Source: Bacteroidales bacterium (GTDB lineage Bacteria; Bacteroidota; Bacteroidia; Bacteroidales; F082). From it: 64,000 nucleotides of DNA. Positions 8,118 to 16,543 of this stretch are shown here, piece by piece (within the stretch, counting starts at the first letter, position 1; each line of letters begins with the position of its first letter). The stretch spans positions 1 to 64,000 of the forward strand of contig JAILDR010000007.1 of NCBI GenBank assembly GCA_024689285.1, written 5' to 3'. A program made the position numbers and the translations under genes. Under the pieces are notes generated by a model. That model did not search any database. It was not told where the DNA came from and saw nothing but the letters and a program-made list of their open reading frames with translations.

Positions 8118-9572
8118 TCAATAGTATCTGTAGCTCTTCACCTGGCCGATGTGACGGGCGAGGCGAACCACTTGGTTGCTGTAACCAAACTCGTTGTCGT
8201 ACCACAGATACAGGATGACAGTACGTCCGTCGGCGCTGACCTTGGTGGCAGGAGCGTCGAAGATGCAGGCGCAGCTGTCGCCGATGCCGTCACTGCTGAC
8301 GAACTCGGTGTTGTTGCTGAAGCGGATTTGCTCGATGAGGTTGCCCTCCAAGCAGGCCTTACGGAAGGTTTCGTTGACTTCCTCAACGGTGGTCTCGCGC
8401 TCAAGGTCGAGGGCGAGAACGGCCAGCGACACATCAGGCGTAGGCACACGCACAGCGTTGCTCGTCAGTTTGCCTTTCAGTTCGGGCAGAGCCTTTGCGG
8501 CAGCTTTGCCGGCACCCGTTTCTGTAATCACCATGTTCAACGGGGCTGAACGGCCGCGACGCTCTTTCTTGTGATAGTTGTCCAGCAGGTTCTGGTCGTT
8601 GGTGTAGCTGTGGATGGTCTCGATATGACCCTTGATAATACCGAAGTTGTTCTGCATGACTTGCAGGCCGGGGACAATGGCATTGGTGGTGCAGGAAGCA
8701 GCCGAGAACACGCGTTCGTGTTCAAGGTCGAGGGTGTCTTGATTGACGCCGTAGACCACATTCGGGATGTCGCCCTTGCCAGGAGCGGTGAGCAGCACTT
8801 TGGCCACACCCTTAGCCTGAAGGTGACGCTCCAGCGACTCTCTGTCGCGGAAAGCACCCGTGTTGTCGATAAGCAATGCATCGTGGATGCCGTAGTCTTC
8901 ATAGTTCAGGTCTTCCGGATTCTTGGCTTCGAGGAAGAGGATCTTCTGTCCGTTGACCATCATGGCATTTTCACCTTCAACAGGAGTGCACACACCATGG
9001 AAATAACGGTGGACCGAGTCGGTGCGGAACAGATTGATACGTTTTGCAATATCCTCCGGAGAGTTCTTGCGGGTGACAATGGCGCGAACGCGAAGTGCAT
9101 CGCCCCGGCCGGCCATCTCTGTCATCTCACGGCAGAGGATACGACCGATACGACCGAAACCATAGAGAATGACATCCTGCACCTTATTACTACGCGGGAC
9201 AGCATCGATAATATAGCCGAGCTTGGCACGGACAAAGGCAGTAACGTCGTTGTTGTAATTCCCTTGCTCTTCGGTCCACTCAGCATTGAGGCGACCAAGG
9301 TCGATGCGGGCAGGCGCGAGGTTCTCGGCCAGCAGGGCTTTGGCGATGAGCAGGGAATCCTGCACACGAACAGGCTTGCCCAGCACATTGGCTGCGCGGA
9401 GGTGCTTGTTCAGGATTTTGCCCGATCCACGGTTGACCAGCAGGGAGCGCAACATAATGAGCTCAACCGACTTATCATACCAAAGTCTGCCGACGATGTT
9501 GATAAGCTCGTTGGCTGCTTTCTCGTTTTCATTCCATTTTTTCAAGGAATCTTCAAAATTCTCGTTGTTCAT
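8118..9572 (-). CDS. gap: Glyceraldehyde-3-phosphate dehydrogenase, long form
   Basis: The 484-residue protein has an NAD-binding GFGRIGR (139-145), the catalytic ASCTTN with Cys294, and a C-terminal WYDNEFGYSNQ. An N-terminal region of about 130 residues precedes the Rossmann domain; this long form is known in Bacteroidetes and is not an error. It oxidises glyceraldehyde 3-phosphate in glycolysis. The gene has its own promoter and terminator and diverges from rpsP. Confidence 0.93.
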   Translation of the reverse strand: MNNENFEDSLKKWNENEKAANELINIVGRLWYDKSVELIMLRSLLVNRGSGKILNKHLRAANVLGKPVRVQDSLLIAKALLAENLAPARIDLGRLNAEWTEEQGNYNNDVTAFVRAKLGYIIDAVPRSNKVQDVILYGFGRIGRILCREMTEMAGRGDALRVRAIVTRKNSPEDIAKRINLFRTDSVHRYFHGVCTPVEGENAMMVNGQKILFLEAKNPEDLNYEDYGIHDALLIDNTGAFRDRESLERHLQAKGVAKVLLTAPGKGDIPNVVYGVNQDTLDLEHERVFSAASCTTNAIVPGLQVMQNNFGIIKGHIETIHSYTNDQNLLDNYHKKERRGRSAPLNMVITETGAGKAAAKALPELKGKLTSNAVRVPTPDVSLAVLALDLERETTVEEVNETFRKACLEGNLIEQIRFSNNTEFVSSDGIGDSCACIFDAPATKVSADGRTVILYLWYDNEFGYSNQVVRLARHIGQVKSYRYY

Positions 9573-9617
9573 GATTGTAGTTTTTTGTTCTACGAATTAC
9601 TTGGGTTGAATTTGGGG

Positions 9618-9625
9618 CAAAGATA
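9618..9625 (-). promoter_or_regulatory. Bacteroidetes -7 box (TATCTTTG) of gap
   Basis: Exact minus-strand TAnnTTTG 46 bases before the gap ATG. Confidence 0.65.
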
Positions 9626-9703
9626 GGCATTATTTCATAGCAACCAAGGAAAAAGCGAAAAAAAGAATTTTTCCAAAGAAAAGCCCAATTCGTGGAAATT
9701 TCG

Positions 9704-9711
9704 TACTTTTG
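9704..9711 (+). promoter_or_regulatory. Bacteroidetes -7 box (TACTTTTG) of rpsP
   Basis: Exact TAnnTTTG 64 bases before the rpsP ATG, in the typical GTACTTTTGCA context. Confidence 0.7.
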
Positions 9712-9774
9712 CACCCGAAACCTCGGGTAGGTTTTAGTTAATTCATTTATAATCAACTTAAAAACAACAAAATT

Positions 9775-10350
9775 ATGCCTGCAAAAATCAGATTGCAAAG
9801 ACATGGCAAGAAGGGTCAGCCCTTCTATCACATCGTAGTGGCCGACTCTCGCGCACCACGTGATGGTAAATTCATTGAGAAAATAGGCACCTACAACCCG
9901 CTCACCAATCCCGCCCAGATCAACATCAAGTTTGACAGGGCCCTGTATTGGTACAGCGTCGGCGCAGTTCCGACCGACACCACCCGCTCACTGCTCAGCA
10001 AAGTCGGCGTCATGATGAAGTATCACCTGATGCGCGGCGTGCAAAAGGGCGCTATGACGGAAGAACAAGCCGAAATCAAATTCCAGAACTGGATGAAGGA
10101 GAAGGAAGCCCGCAACGCCAACATCGTGAAGGCTGACGAAGAGAAGTCGCGCAACGAGAAGAAGACGCGCATGGAGGCTGAAAAACAAATCAACGAGACC
10201 CGTGCCGCCGAAATCGCCAAGCGTAAGCTGGCCGAAATGGAAGCCCGCAAGGCCGCCGAAGCCGAAGCCGCTGCACAAGCAGCCGCCGAGGAAGCTGCTG
10301 AAGAAGCTGCTCCCCAAGCCGAAGCCACCGAAGCTCCCGCTGAAGCCTAA
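9775..10350 (+). CDS. rpsP: 30S ribosomal protein S16 with extended tail
   Basis: The 191-residue protein begins with the conserved S16 domain ([20 protein letters not shown], then [20 protein letters not shown]). S16 itself is about 80-90 residues. The remaining ~100 residues are a Lys/Glu/Ala-rich helix-prone tail ending in a low-complexity Ala-Glu-Pro run, typical of Bacteroidetes S16. It is a small-subunit assembly protein. Monocistronic between its promoter and a strong terminator. Confidence 0.95.
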   Translation: MPAKIRLQRHGKKGQPFYHIVVADSRAPRDGKFIEKIGTYNPLTNPAQINIKFDRALYWYSVGAVPTDTTRSLLSKVGVMMKYHLMRGVQKGAMTEEQAEIKFQNWMKEKEARNANIVKADEEKSRNEKKTRMEAEKQINETRAAEIAKRKLAEMEARKAAEAEAAAQAAAEEAAEEAAPQAEATEAPAEA

Positions 10351-10380
10351 AACCGGAATTCATTTCAAACCCAATAAAAA

Positions 10381-10408
10381 GCCGTTCCTTTTTCGGGACG
10401 GCTTTTTT
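10381..10408 (+). terminator. Terminator of rpsP, shared with the convergent gene
   Basis: GCCGTTCC pairs with GGGACGGC around TTTTTC, followed by six T. On the minus strand the hairpin is followed by an A-rich template run, so it may also stop the convergent gene, whose stop codon (10407) touches it. Confidence 0.85.
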
Positions 10409-10742
10409 ATGTGCGAAGCAACCTGCAAAAAAACAAATACGCCTCATTCTTGATGTAATCGCGGAGACCTCTCGCCTCTTCCAACGTTGCGGGACACGTG
10501 CCTTCGGGACACTCGTATACGGCATCAAAGTCAGCGGGATCGAGAGACTGCAAACCTTGCGGCCTATAACCGCTCAAGTCGGCAAAACACTCGCGCATCA
10601 CCGCAACCGCCAAAGCATCAACCGATTGCGCTGGATGACAGCCCACCGACACTGCCTCCATCGAAGTGGAATAATCGTTGAGAAACGCCGCAGCCATAGG
10701 GCCGCAACAAGCATCTGACTCGGTGACAACAAGAATTCTCAT
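10407..10742 (-). CDS. Low-molecular-weight phosphatase / ArsC-like protein, active site degenerate
   Basis: The 111-residue protein has the size and start (MRILVVTESDACCGPMAAAFL) of the LMW protein-tyrosine-phosphatase/arsenate-reductase fold. A Cys pair at 12-13 sits at the family's P-loop, but the usual Cys-x5-Arg is not kept: a Pro-Met-Ala run follows. A downstream SLDPADFDAVYEC resembles the family's Asp-Pro region. It may bind rather than hydrolyse phosphate. Monocistronic, convergent with rpsP. Confidence 0.6.
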   Translation of the reverse strand: MRILVVTESDACCGPMAAAFLNDYSTSMEAVSVGCHPAQSVDALAVAVMRECFADLSGYRPQGLQSLDPADFDAVYECPEGTCPATLEEARGLRDYIKNEAYLFFCRLLRT

Positions 10743-10761
10743 ACCTTAATAATAAAGACTG

Positions 10762-10769
10762 CAAAGGTA
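10762..10769 (-). promoter_or_regulatory. Bacteroidetes -7 box (TACCTTTG)
   Basis: Exact minus-strand match 20 bases before the ATG at 10742. Confidence 0.6.
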
Positions 10770-10831
10770 AGCCGAAAAAAACAAAACGCAAGATTTTTAC
10801 ACAGAAATTAAAAACATAAAAAGTGATTTAC

Positions 10832-10839
10832 TATCTTTG
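10832..10839 (+). promoter_or_regulatory. Bacteroidetes -7 box (TATCTTTG)
   Basis: Exact match 35 bases before the YebC-family ATG at 10874. Confidence 0.65.
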
Positions 10840-10873
10840 CGCCAAAATTTGAATTTAGTAAAACACATAAAAA

Positions 10874-11602
10874 ATGGGAAGAGCATTTGAATACCGCAAA
10901 GCGGCCAAGCTGAAAAGATGGGGACACATGTCGAGAGTGTTCCCGAAACTCGGAAAACTAATCACCATCGCTGCCAAAGAAGGTGGCCCCGACCCTGACA
11001 TGAACCCCAAACTGCGCCAGGCTATCCAAAACGCAAAAGCCGAGAACATGCCTAAGGACAACATCGATGCCGCCATCAAGCGTGCCACCGATAAAGATGC
11101 CGCCAACCTCGTGGAAATATGCTACGAAGGGAAAGGCCCTTACGGCATACAGTGCATGGTGGAATGTGCCACCGACAACACGACGCGTACCGTCGCCAAT
11201 GTGAAATCCTACTTCAACAAGTGTGGAGGCTCGTTCCTGCCCATTGGCTCGTTGGAGTTCATGTTCACCCGCAAGGCTGTCTTCGAAATTGAGATGCCTG
11301 CCGGAATGGACAAAGATGAACTGGAACTTGAACTCATCGACTTCGGTCTGGACGAAATCGTCAGCGAAACCGACGAAGAAGAAGGCACCACAACAACAAC
11401 CGTCTATACAGCATGGACCGACTATGGCACAATGCACGATGCCCTTGAGGAACGCAAAATCAACATCATCAAGGCCAACCTGCAACGTTTCCCCAACTCC
11501 ACCGTCAACTTCACCGACGAACAAATGGTGGAAATCGAGAAATTCTTAGACAAACTTGACGAAGACGAAGACATCCAAGCCGTTTACACCAACATGGAAT
11601 AA
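10874..11602 (+). CDS. YebC/PmpR-family DNA-binding regulator or translation factor
   Basis: The 242-residue protein matches the YebC family over its length: MGRAFEYRKAAKLKRW at the start, then FPKLGKLITIAAKEGG and NPKLRQAIQNAKAENMPKDN, with acidic C-terminal domains. Family members bind DNA or help ribosomes at proline stretches. Often a housekeeping gene; it is first in a plus-strand run ending at the phosphohexomutase. Confidence 0.92.
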   Translation: MGRAFEYRKAAKLKRWGHMSRVFPKLGKLITIAAKEGGPDPDMNPKLRQAIQNAKAENMPKDNIDAAIKRATDKDAANLVEICYEGKGPYGIQCMVECATDNTTRTVANVKSYFNKCGGSFLPIGSLEFMFTRKAVFEIEMPAGMDKDELELELIDFGLDEIVSETDEEEGTTTTTVYTAWTDYGTMHDALEERKINIIKANLQRFPNSTVNFTDEQMVEIEKFLDKLDEDEDIQAVYTNME

Positions 11603-11622
11603 ACCCATAAACAACAGATACC

Positions 11623-12348
11623 ATGAGCTGGAAAGAAGACCTGACCGAAAAGCTTTCAGCCCTCTCTAAAGCTGAATTCGAGTATATCGAAACCAAGGAC
11701 ATCAGCCGTCTATCAGAAATTGACCTCAAATGTACCGGTCTCTATACGGAGGCGACAATCATTTATTTCGAAATCAAGAACCTGACCTATCTGCTCAAGG
11801 AGCAAGGTCGAAGAAAAGTGGCTCAAGCCTACACCATGTACCGCGAGGTACTGGGTACCATTGCCGAACAAACGGGTGCTATTGTCAACAACTTCTCTCC
11901 TAACGCTTTTTTAATAATCTATCCAGGCAAAGAAGAGACATACGCGCCAGCTATCAAATGCGCAATGAATATCGTTTGCGCTCTGACCGATACCTATAAG
12001 CAAGATTTTGCACATATCGTCGGACTTGAATTTGCAATGGGTATGGACCACGGCCACGTCATGGGAAGCAAGAACCTGTCGGACACCGGTATGGAACATA
12101 TCACATGGTTTGGGTCATGTATTTATAAGGCCGCACGCATCTGCAAAGAATGCATACGGCCATACTACATTGGTATTTCCGGCACCATCTACCACAGCCT
12201 CCCCGAAGAACTTCGCATCACCTACCGTCGTATCCTCGGCCTCAAGAAGAGCGTGGAGATTTGGACTAAAGTCACTTACCAATACGATAACGTCAAAAAG
12301 CACCTCTATCAAACCAACAACAAGCTTGCGCTGGACGAAGAATTGTAA
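11623..12348 (+). CDS. Class III nucleotidyl-cyclase-like protein, metal sites degenerate
   Basis: The 241-residue protein keeps the class III cyclase outline: a helical N-terminus, a core beginning IIYFEIKNLTYLL (about residues 42-54, where active enzymes have F-x-D-I-x-G-F-T), a second strand NNFSPNAFLIIYP where G-D-x-x-x-A-x-F is usual, and MGMDHGHVMGS. The two metal-binding aspartates seem to be Glu and Ser/Pro, so activity is doubtful. A regulatory or nucleotide-binding role is possible. The DUF3078 gene overlaps its 3' end. Confidence 0.65.
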   Translation: MSWKEDLTEKLSALSKAEFEYIETKDISRLSEIDLKCTGLYTEATIIYFEIKNLTYLLKEQGRRKVAQAYTMYREVLGTIAEQTGAIVNNFSPNAFLIIYPGKEETYAPAIKCAMNIVCALTDTYKQDFAHIVGLEFAMGMDHGHVMGSKNLSDTGMEHITWFGSCIYKAARICKECIRPYYIGISGTIYHSLPEELRITYRRILGLKKSVEIWTKVTYQYDNVKKHLYQTNNKLALDEEL

Positions 12349-13555
12349 ACGTATCGCATTGACAGTCACCATAGTGATAGCCACCTCCCAACTCTTTGGG
12401 CAGGTGGGCTATCCTTTTATGACCCCTACCATCGACTCCATCTGCCACAGTACCCTTGAATACATGCAAATCAGAAGCCTGCTTCTGCGGCAACAGGAGC
12501 TGATTATCATGGAAACCCAACAGATAGAAAGCACCCTCTCAGCCTTGAACCAAGAGCACGCTGATATCATCAGCGAGCAAAAATCCATCGAAATCGAGTT
12601 GGCAGCCATCAACCGCCACCTCGACTCGCTCAAGCCCAAGCGTCCCGACGGACCGCGCCCCAAAGAAAACATCATCGACATTCTGGCCGACAGACTCACA
12701 TTCAACGGCGGCTACGGAGTGAACATCAACCAACTGGCACTTTCCAACTGGGCGGCCGGCGGCGAAAACAGCTTCACCGGAAAAGCTTTCGCAGAATTCA
12801 AGCTCGTTTACCACACAAAGACGCTTGAGCGAACCTTGGGCGGCGCTTTCGCCTTCGGTCTGTCGCGCTTCGCCGACAAACGCATCGAGAAGTCGGACGA
12901 CAAAATCGACCTCACCTATTCCCTGTCGCGCAACAGCAAAGACCTATGGAAAATCACCCTCGTGTCGACGTTCAGCACCCAATTTGCCAACGGATACAAA
13001 TACCCCAACGACTCCACTGTGATTTCCACTTTCTTCGCCCCCGCCTACCTCACCCTCTCAGGGGGGTACACCTACAAGACGAAAGACGAACATTTCCAAA
13101 TCTATGCGAGTCCGATAGCCGGGAAAATCACCTTCGTGCTGGACCAAGACCTTGCTGATGCCGGCTGCTTCGGTGTCAAAAAAGGCTATTACGATCAGGA
13201 CAGCATCTGGGTGCCCGGCAAGCATCTTGCCCCCTCGCTTGGAGTCAACATCATCATCAACTACAAACAACCCATCGGGAAAAACATCTCCTATACCACG
13301 CTGCTCAATGCTTTCTACAACTACGCCGAACGGCGCGACGACGAACGTCTGAGCATCGACGTCAACTGGGAAAACACCATCAACTTCGTCATAACCAAGT
13401 ACATCACGACCATCCTGTTTGTCCATCTCAAATACGACCACAACACCACTTTCCCTGTTTACGAAACCATCGAGGGTGTGGAGACTGTGGTCGACAACGT
13501 GCCCAAGCTGCAACTCAAGGAGTCATTGGGCATCGCCTTTGTTCACAAATTCTAA
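12326..13555 (+). CDS. DUF3078-family outer-membrane protein
   Basis: The mature part is a beta-rich protein. It begins with a coiled stretch and then carries NQLALSNWAAGGENSFTG, the recognisable DUF3078 block of Bacteroidetes outer-membrane proteins, and ends in Phe (IAFVHKF), as porin-like barrels do. No ATG lies near the signal peptide. The best start is TTG 12326, which gives RWTKNCKRIALTVTIVIAT, a normal Lys/Arg plus hydrophobic signal, and overlaps the previous gene by 23 bases. TTG 12358 is an alternative. Function unknown. Confidence 0.75.
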   Translation: MRWTKNCKRIALTVTIVIATSQLFGQVGYPFMTPTIDSICHSTLEYMQIRSLLLRQQELIIMETQQIESTLSALNQEHADIISEQKSIEIELAAINRHLDSLKPKRPDGPRPKENIIDILADRLTFNGGYGVNINQLALSNWAAGGENSFTGKAFAEFKLVYHTKTLERTLGGAFAFGLSRFADKRIEKSDDKIDLTYSLSRNSKDLWKITLVSTFSTQFANGYKYPNDSTVISTFFAPAYLTLSGGYTYKTKDEHFQIYASPIAGKITFVLDQDLADAGCFGVKKGYYDQDSIWVPGKHLAPSLGVNIIINYKQPIGKNISYTTLLNAFYNYAERRDDERLSIDVNWENTINFVITKYITTILFVHLKYDHNTTFPVYETIEGVETVVDNVPKLQLKESLGIAFVHKF

Positions 13556-13569
13556 AAATCACTGAAACA

Positions 13570-14445
13570 ATGAATATATTAGTCACAGGTTGCAACGGCC
13601 AGTTGGGAACTGAGCTTCGGAAAATAGCCAGTACGGAGCACCAATGGTTCTTCACCGACATCGACACTTTGGACATCTGCAACGAAGCAGCCGTGGAGAG
13701 CTGTTTTGAGGCCAACCAGATTGAGGTCTGCATCAACTGCGCCGCCTACACCGCTGTCGATAAGGCAGAAGACGAGCCACAGCTGGCCACCCTCGTCAAC
13801 ACTTTTGCGCCGAGAGTGCTGGCCGAAGCTTGCAAAAAACATAACGCTCTGCTCATGCACATCTCCACCGACTATGTATTTGGCGGAGATGCCCACGAGC
13901 CATATAAAGTGGACGGCCCCATCAACCCTCAGTCAGTGTATGGCTGCACCAAGGCTGATGGTGAGCGTGTCATCTGTGAGAGCGGCTGCAACTATATGAT
14001 TGTCCGCACGGCATGGCTTTATTCTTCGGTCGGGAAGAACTTCGTGAAGACCATGCTCATGCTGGGCGACACGAAAGACGAAATCAACGTGGTGGCCGAC
14101 CAAAAAGGCTGTCCCACTTGGGCTCACGACCTCGCCGTTGCCCTTCTGGCTTTGCTCAAGAAGAACGGCAAGCAACCCGTCAACGAGACCTTCCACTTCA
14201 CCAACGAAGGACAAATCACCTGGTACGACTTCGCCACAGCCATTATGGAAATCGGAGAAAAAAAATGCAAAGTCAACCCCATCACCACCGAACAATATCC
14301 TACCAAGGCCAAGAGACCCGCATACAGCGTACTGGATTTGAGCAAGATAAAGGCATACGCTGGGATTGAGATACCGGATTGGAGTGAGAGCTTGATAAAG
14401 TGCATTGAGGAATTAAACTCTGGATTGCTTCGTTCCTCGCAATGA
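13570..14445 (+). CDS. rfbD: dTDP-4-dehydrorhamnose reductase
   Basis: The 291-residue SDR protein has GCNGQLG (7-13), ISTDYVFGG (98-106) and the catalytic YGCTK (Tyr124, Lys128), with RTAWLYS later, as in RmlD/RfbD. It reduces dTDP-4-keto-L-rhamnose to dTDP-L-rhamnose. The other rml genes are not adjacent. The last eight codons are made by a 33-bp dispersed repeat (14422-14454), so the natural C-terminus has been replaced or extended. Confidence 0.9.
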   Translation: MNILVTGCNGQLGTELRKIASTEHQWFFTDIDTLDICNEAAVESCFEANQIEVCINCAAYTAVDKAEDEPQLATLVNTFAPRVLAEACKKHNALLMHISTDYVFGGDAHEPYKVDGPINPQSVYGCTKADGERVICESGCNYMIVRTAWLYSSVGKNFVKTMLMLGDTKDEINVVADQKGCPTWAHDLAVALLALLKKNGKQPVNETFHFTNEGQITWYDFATAIMEIGEKKCKVNPITTEQYPTKAKRPAYSVLDLSKIKAYAGIEIPDWSESLIKCIEELNSGLLRSSQ

Positions 14446-14454
14446 CGCGAAGCG
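14422..14454 (+). repeat. Dispersed 33-bp repeat, host copy
   Basis: GGATTGCTTCGTTCCTCGCA and the next 13 bases match 32 of 33 positions of the reverse complement of 40672-40704 in the prophage. The unit overlaps the rfbD stop codon and the spacer after it. This looks like the short REP-like repeat family seen widely in Bacteroidales. Confidence 0.8.
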
Positions 14455-14549
14455 ATGTGAAAGCAAAGCCCCGTAGAGGCGACAGGACATTAAGCAGGCG
14501 ACGTGAGTCTCTGCATCAACAGAACAACAAACATATAAACATATACAAT

Positions 14550-16268
14550 ATGAATCCTAAAATCATCGAAAGAGCAAAATCGTGGCTCACAGACCAATAC
14601 GATGAAGAAACCAGAAAGAGCGTGCAGAACATGCTCGACAACGACCCCAACGAACTCACCGAGAGCTTCTACCGCAACCTCGAGTTCGGCACAGGCGGAC
14701 TGCGCGGCATCATGGGTGCCGGCACCAACCGCATGAACATCTATACAGTTGCAATGGCCACACAAGGCTTCGCCAACTATATCAAGAAAATGAACCCAGG
14801 CAAGAAACTGAGCATCGCCATTGCCTACGACGGACGCAACAACAGCCCCGCTTTTGCCAACGTCACCGCTGATGTAATGTCGGCCAACGGCATCCACGTC
14901 TACATCTTTGACTGCCTCCGCCCCACTCCAGAACTTTCGTTCGCTGTACGCGAGATGAAATGCAATGCCGGAGTGATGGTTACCGCTTCGCACAACCCCA
15001 AAGAATACAACGGCTACAAGGCCTATTGGAACGACGGCGGTCAGTTGGTCAGCCCCCACGACAAGAACGTTATCGCTGAGGTTGAAAAAATCACCGACCC
15101 CTCGATGGTCAACTTCAAGCGCAACCCCGAACTCGTCACCGTATTGGACGAGAAGTTTGACGACATCTATTTAAATAAGGTGTACGGTCTTTCGCTCTCC
15201 TTGGACCTCATCAAGAAGCACAAAGACCTGAAGATTGTCTACACCCCCATCCACGGAACAGGCCGCCGCTTGGTGCCCGAAATCCTGAAGCGCAAGGGCT
15301 TTGAAAACGTCTATTGCGTAGAAGAGCAAATGATTGTCGACGGGAACTTCCCCACCGTAAAGTCACCCAACCCAGAGGAGCCTGCCGCTATGGCCCTCGC
15401 CGTGAAGAAAGCTCAAGAAGTGAACGCTGACCTGGTTATGGCCACCGACCCTGATGCCGACCGTGTGGGTATCGCCGTCAGAGACGACAAGGGAGAGTTC
15501 ATCCTGCTCAACGGCAACCAGACCGCCAGCATCTTCCTTTACTACCTGCTGAAACGCTGGAGCGAACTTGGAAAACTCACCGGAAATGAATTCGTCGTGA
15601 AGACCATCGTCACCACCGAATTGCTATTCGAAATCGCTAAGAAATACAACGTGAACCGCTACGACGTGCTGACCGGCTTCAAATACATCGCTGACAAGAT
15701 TCTTGAACTTGAAGGCAAAAAGCAATTCATCGGCGGCGGTGAAGAGAGTTATGGCTACTTGGCTGGCGATTTCGTCCGCGACAAGGATGCCGTTATCGCC
15801 ACCAGCATGATTGCAGAAGCCACCGCTTGGGCCGCTGAACAAGGAAAGACTCCCTACCAGCTGCTCATGGACATCTACAAGGAGTTCGGACTCTACAAGG
15901 AGAAACTCGTCTCGCTGACCAAGAAGGGCATCAGCGGCACCGAGGAAATCAAAACCATGATGGACAAGTTCCGCACCACTCCGCCCTCCATCATTGCCGG
16001 CGAGAAGGTCGTTGAGATTCGCGACTACAAGTCACAGGAAACCAAGGACTTGGTTTCAGGTAAAATCACACCTATCACGCTGCCCAAGAGCGATGTATTG
16101 CAGTTCTTCACCGAAGGTGGCTCGAAAATCACAGTACGTCCTTCGGGTACCGAACCGAAAATAAAGTTCTACTTCGGCATGAAGGGCGACACCAAAAACG
16201 GTCTTGAACAAGCCATGAAGACCCTCGACACCAAGCTTGAACAAGCTGCCAAAGAGCTGACGGAATAG
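14550..16268 (+). CDS. Phosphoglucomutase/phosphomannomutase family enzyme
   Basis: Starting at ATG 14550 the protein is 572 residues; the in-frame extension to 14442 runs through the repeat and is unlikely. It has the GTGGLRGIMGAGTNR substrate loop (47-61), the phosphoserine loop TASHNP (Ser147) and the metal loop DPDADR (300-305), plus a C-terminal RPSGTEPKIKFY. It interconverts hexose 1- and 6-phosphates for glycolysis and sugar-nucleotide synthesis. It lies 104 bases after rfbD and ends in a strong terminator. Confidence 0.93.
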   Translation: MNPKIIERAKSWLTDQYDEETRKSVQNMLDNDPNELTESFYRNLEFGTGGLRGIMGAGTNRMNIYTVAMATQGFANYIKKMNPGKKLSIAIAYDGRNNSPAFANVTADVMSANGIHVYIFDCLRPTPELSFAVREMKCNAGVMVTASHNPKEYNGYKAYWNDGGQLVSPHDKNVIAEVEKITDPSMVNFKRNPELVTVLDEKFDDIYLNKVYGLSLSLDLIKKHKDLKIVYTPIHGTGRRLVPEILKRKGFENVYCVEEQMIVDGNFPTVKSPNPEEPAAMALAVKKAQEVNADLVMATDPDADRVGIAVRDDKGEFILLNGNQTASIFLYYLLKRWSELGKLTGNEFVVKTIVTTELLFEIAKKYNVNRYDVLTGFKYIADKILELEGKKQFIGGGEESYGYLAGDFVRDKDAVIATSMIAEATAWAAEQGKTPYQLLMDIYKEFGLYKEKLVSLTKKGISGTEEIKTMMDKFRTTPPSIIAGEKVVEIRDYKSQETKDLVSGKITPITLPKSDVLQFFTEGGSKITVRPSGTEPKIKFYFGMKGDTKNGLEQAMKTLDTKLEQAAKELTE

Positions 16269-16290
16269 CCCAAACGACAACGTCAAAAAA

Positions 16291-16319
16291 AGCGGAAAAA
16301 CTTTTTTCCGCTTTTTTTG
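16291..16319 (+). terminator. Intrinsic terminator of the hexomutase gene
   Basis: AGCGGAAAAA pairs with TTTTTCCGCT around a very short loop and is followed by seven T. Confidence 0.85.
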
Positions 16320-16341
16320 TTGACCGTATCAAAAAATTATC

Positions 16342-16349
16342 TACTTTTG
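16342..16349 (+). promoter_or_regulatory. Bacteroidetes -7 box (TACTTTTG) of tRNA-Met
   Basis: Exact TAnnTTTG match 14 bases before the tRNA. Confidence 0.65.
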
Positions 16350-16362
16350 CACCCCGAAAGAC

Positions 16363-16436
16363 GGCGGGATAGCTCAGTAGGTTAGAGCGTCGGATTCATA
16401 ACCCGGAGGTCATGAGTTCAATTCTCATTCCCGCTA
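16363..16436 (+). tRNA. tRNA-Met (anticodon CAT)
   Basis: A 74-base cloverleaf: acceptor GGCGGGA with TCCCGCT plus discriminator A, D arm GCTC/GAGC, anticodon loop TTCATAA, T arm ATGAG-TTCAATT-CTCAT. Probably elongator Met. A phage integrase begins about 100 bases downstream, so the 3' half is the probable integration target. Confidence 0.93.
16411..16436 (+). other. Presumed attL core (3' end of tRNA-Met)
   Basis: Inference: tyrosine integrases of tRNA-adjacent prophages usually recombine within the 3' half of the tRNA and restore it. The matching attR should lie beyond 64,000 and is not visible. Confidence 0.45.
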
Positions 16437-16445
16437 CATATTCCA

Positions 16446-16490
16446 AACCACTGAAAGGCAATGCGTTATGGTGCATTGCCTTTAGTGGTT
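16446..16490. repeat. 18-bp inverted repeat between tRNA and integrase
   Basis: Bases 446-464 (one bulged G) pair perfectly with 473-490 of this kilobase, around an 8-base loop. There is no T run, so it is not a clear terminator. It is the first phage-side sequence after the tRNA and may be an integrase arm site or tRNA processing/terminator hairpin. Confidence 0.7.
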
Positions 16491-16543
16491 ATGAAAACAG
16501 TGCGTCAGTTCTCTCGCCGCGTTTGCGCTGGCGAAAGAAAAAA

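Noticed and set aside
8118..9572. GAPDH N-terminal extension as a fusion or start error
   Set aside because: Long-form GAPDH of this size is established in Bacteroidetes, and the promoter at 9618-9625 supports the start.
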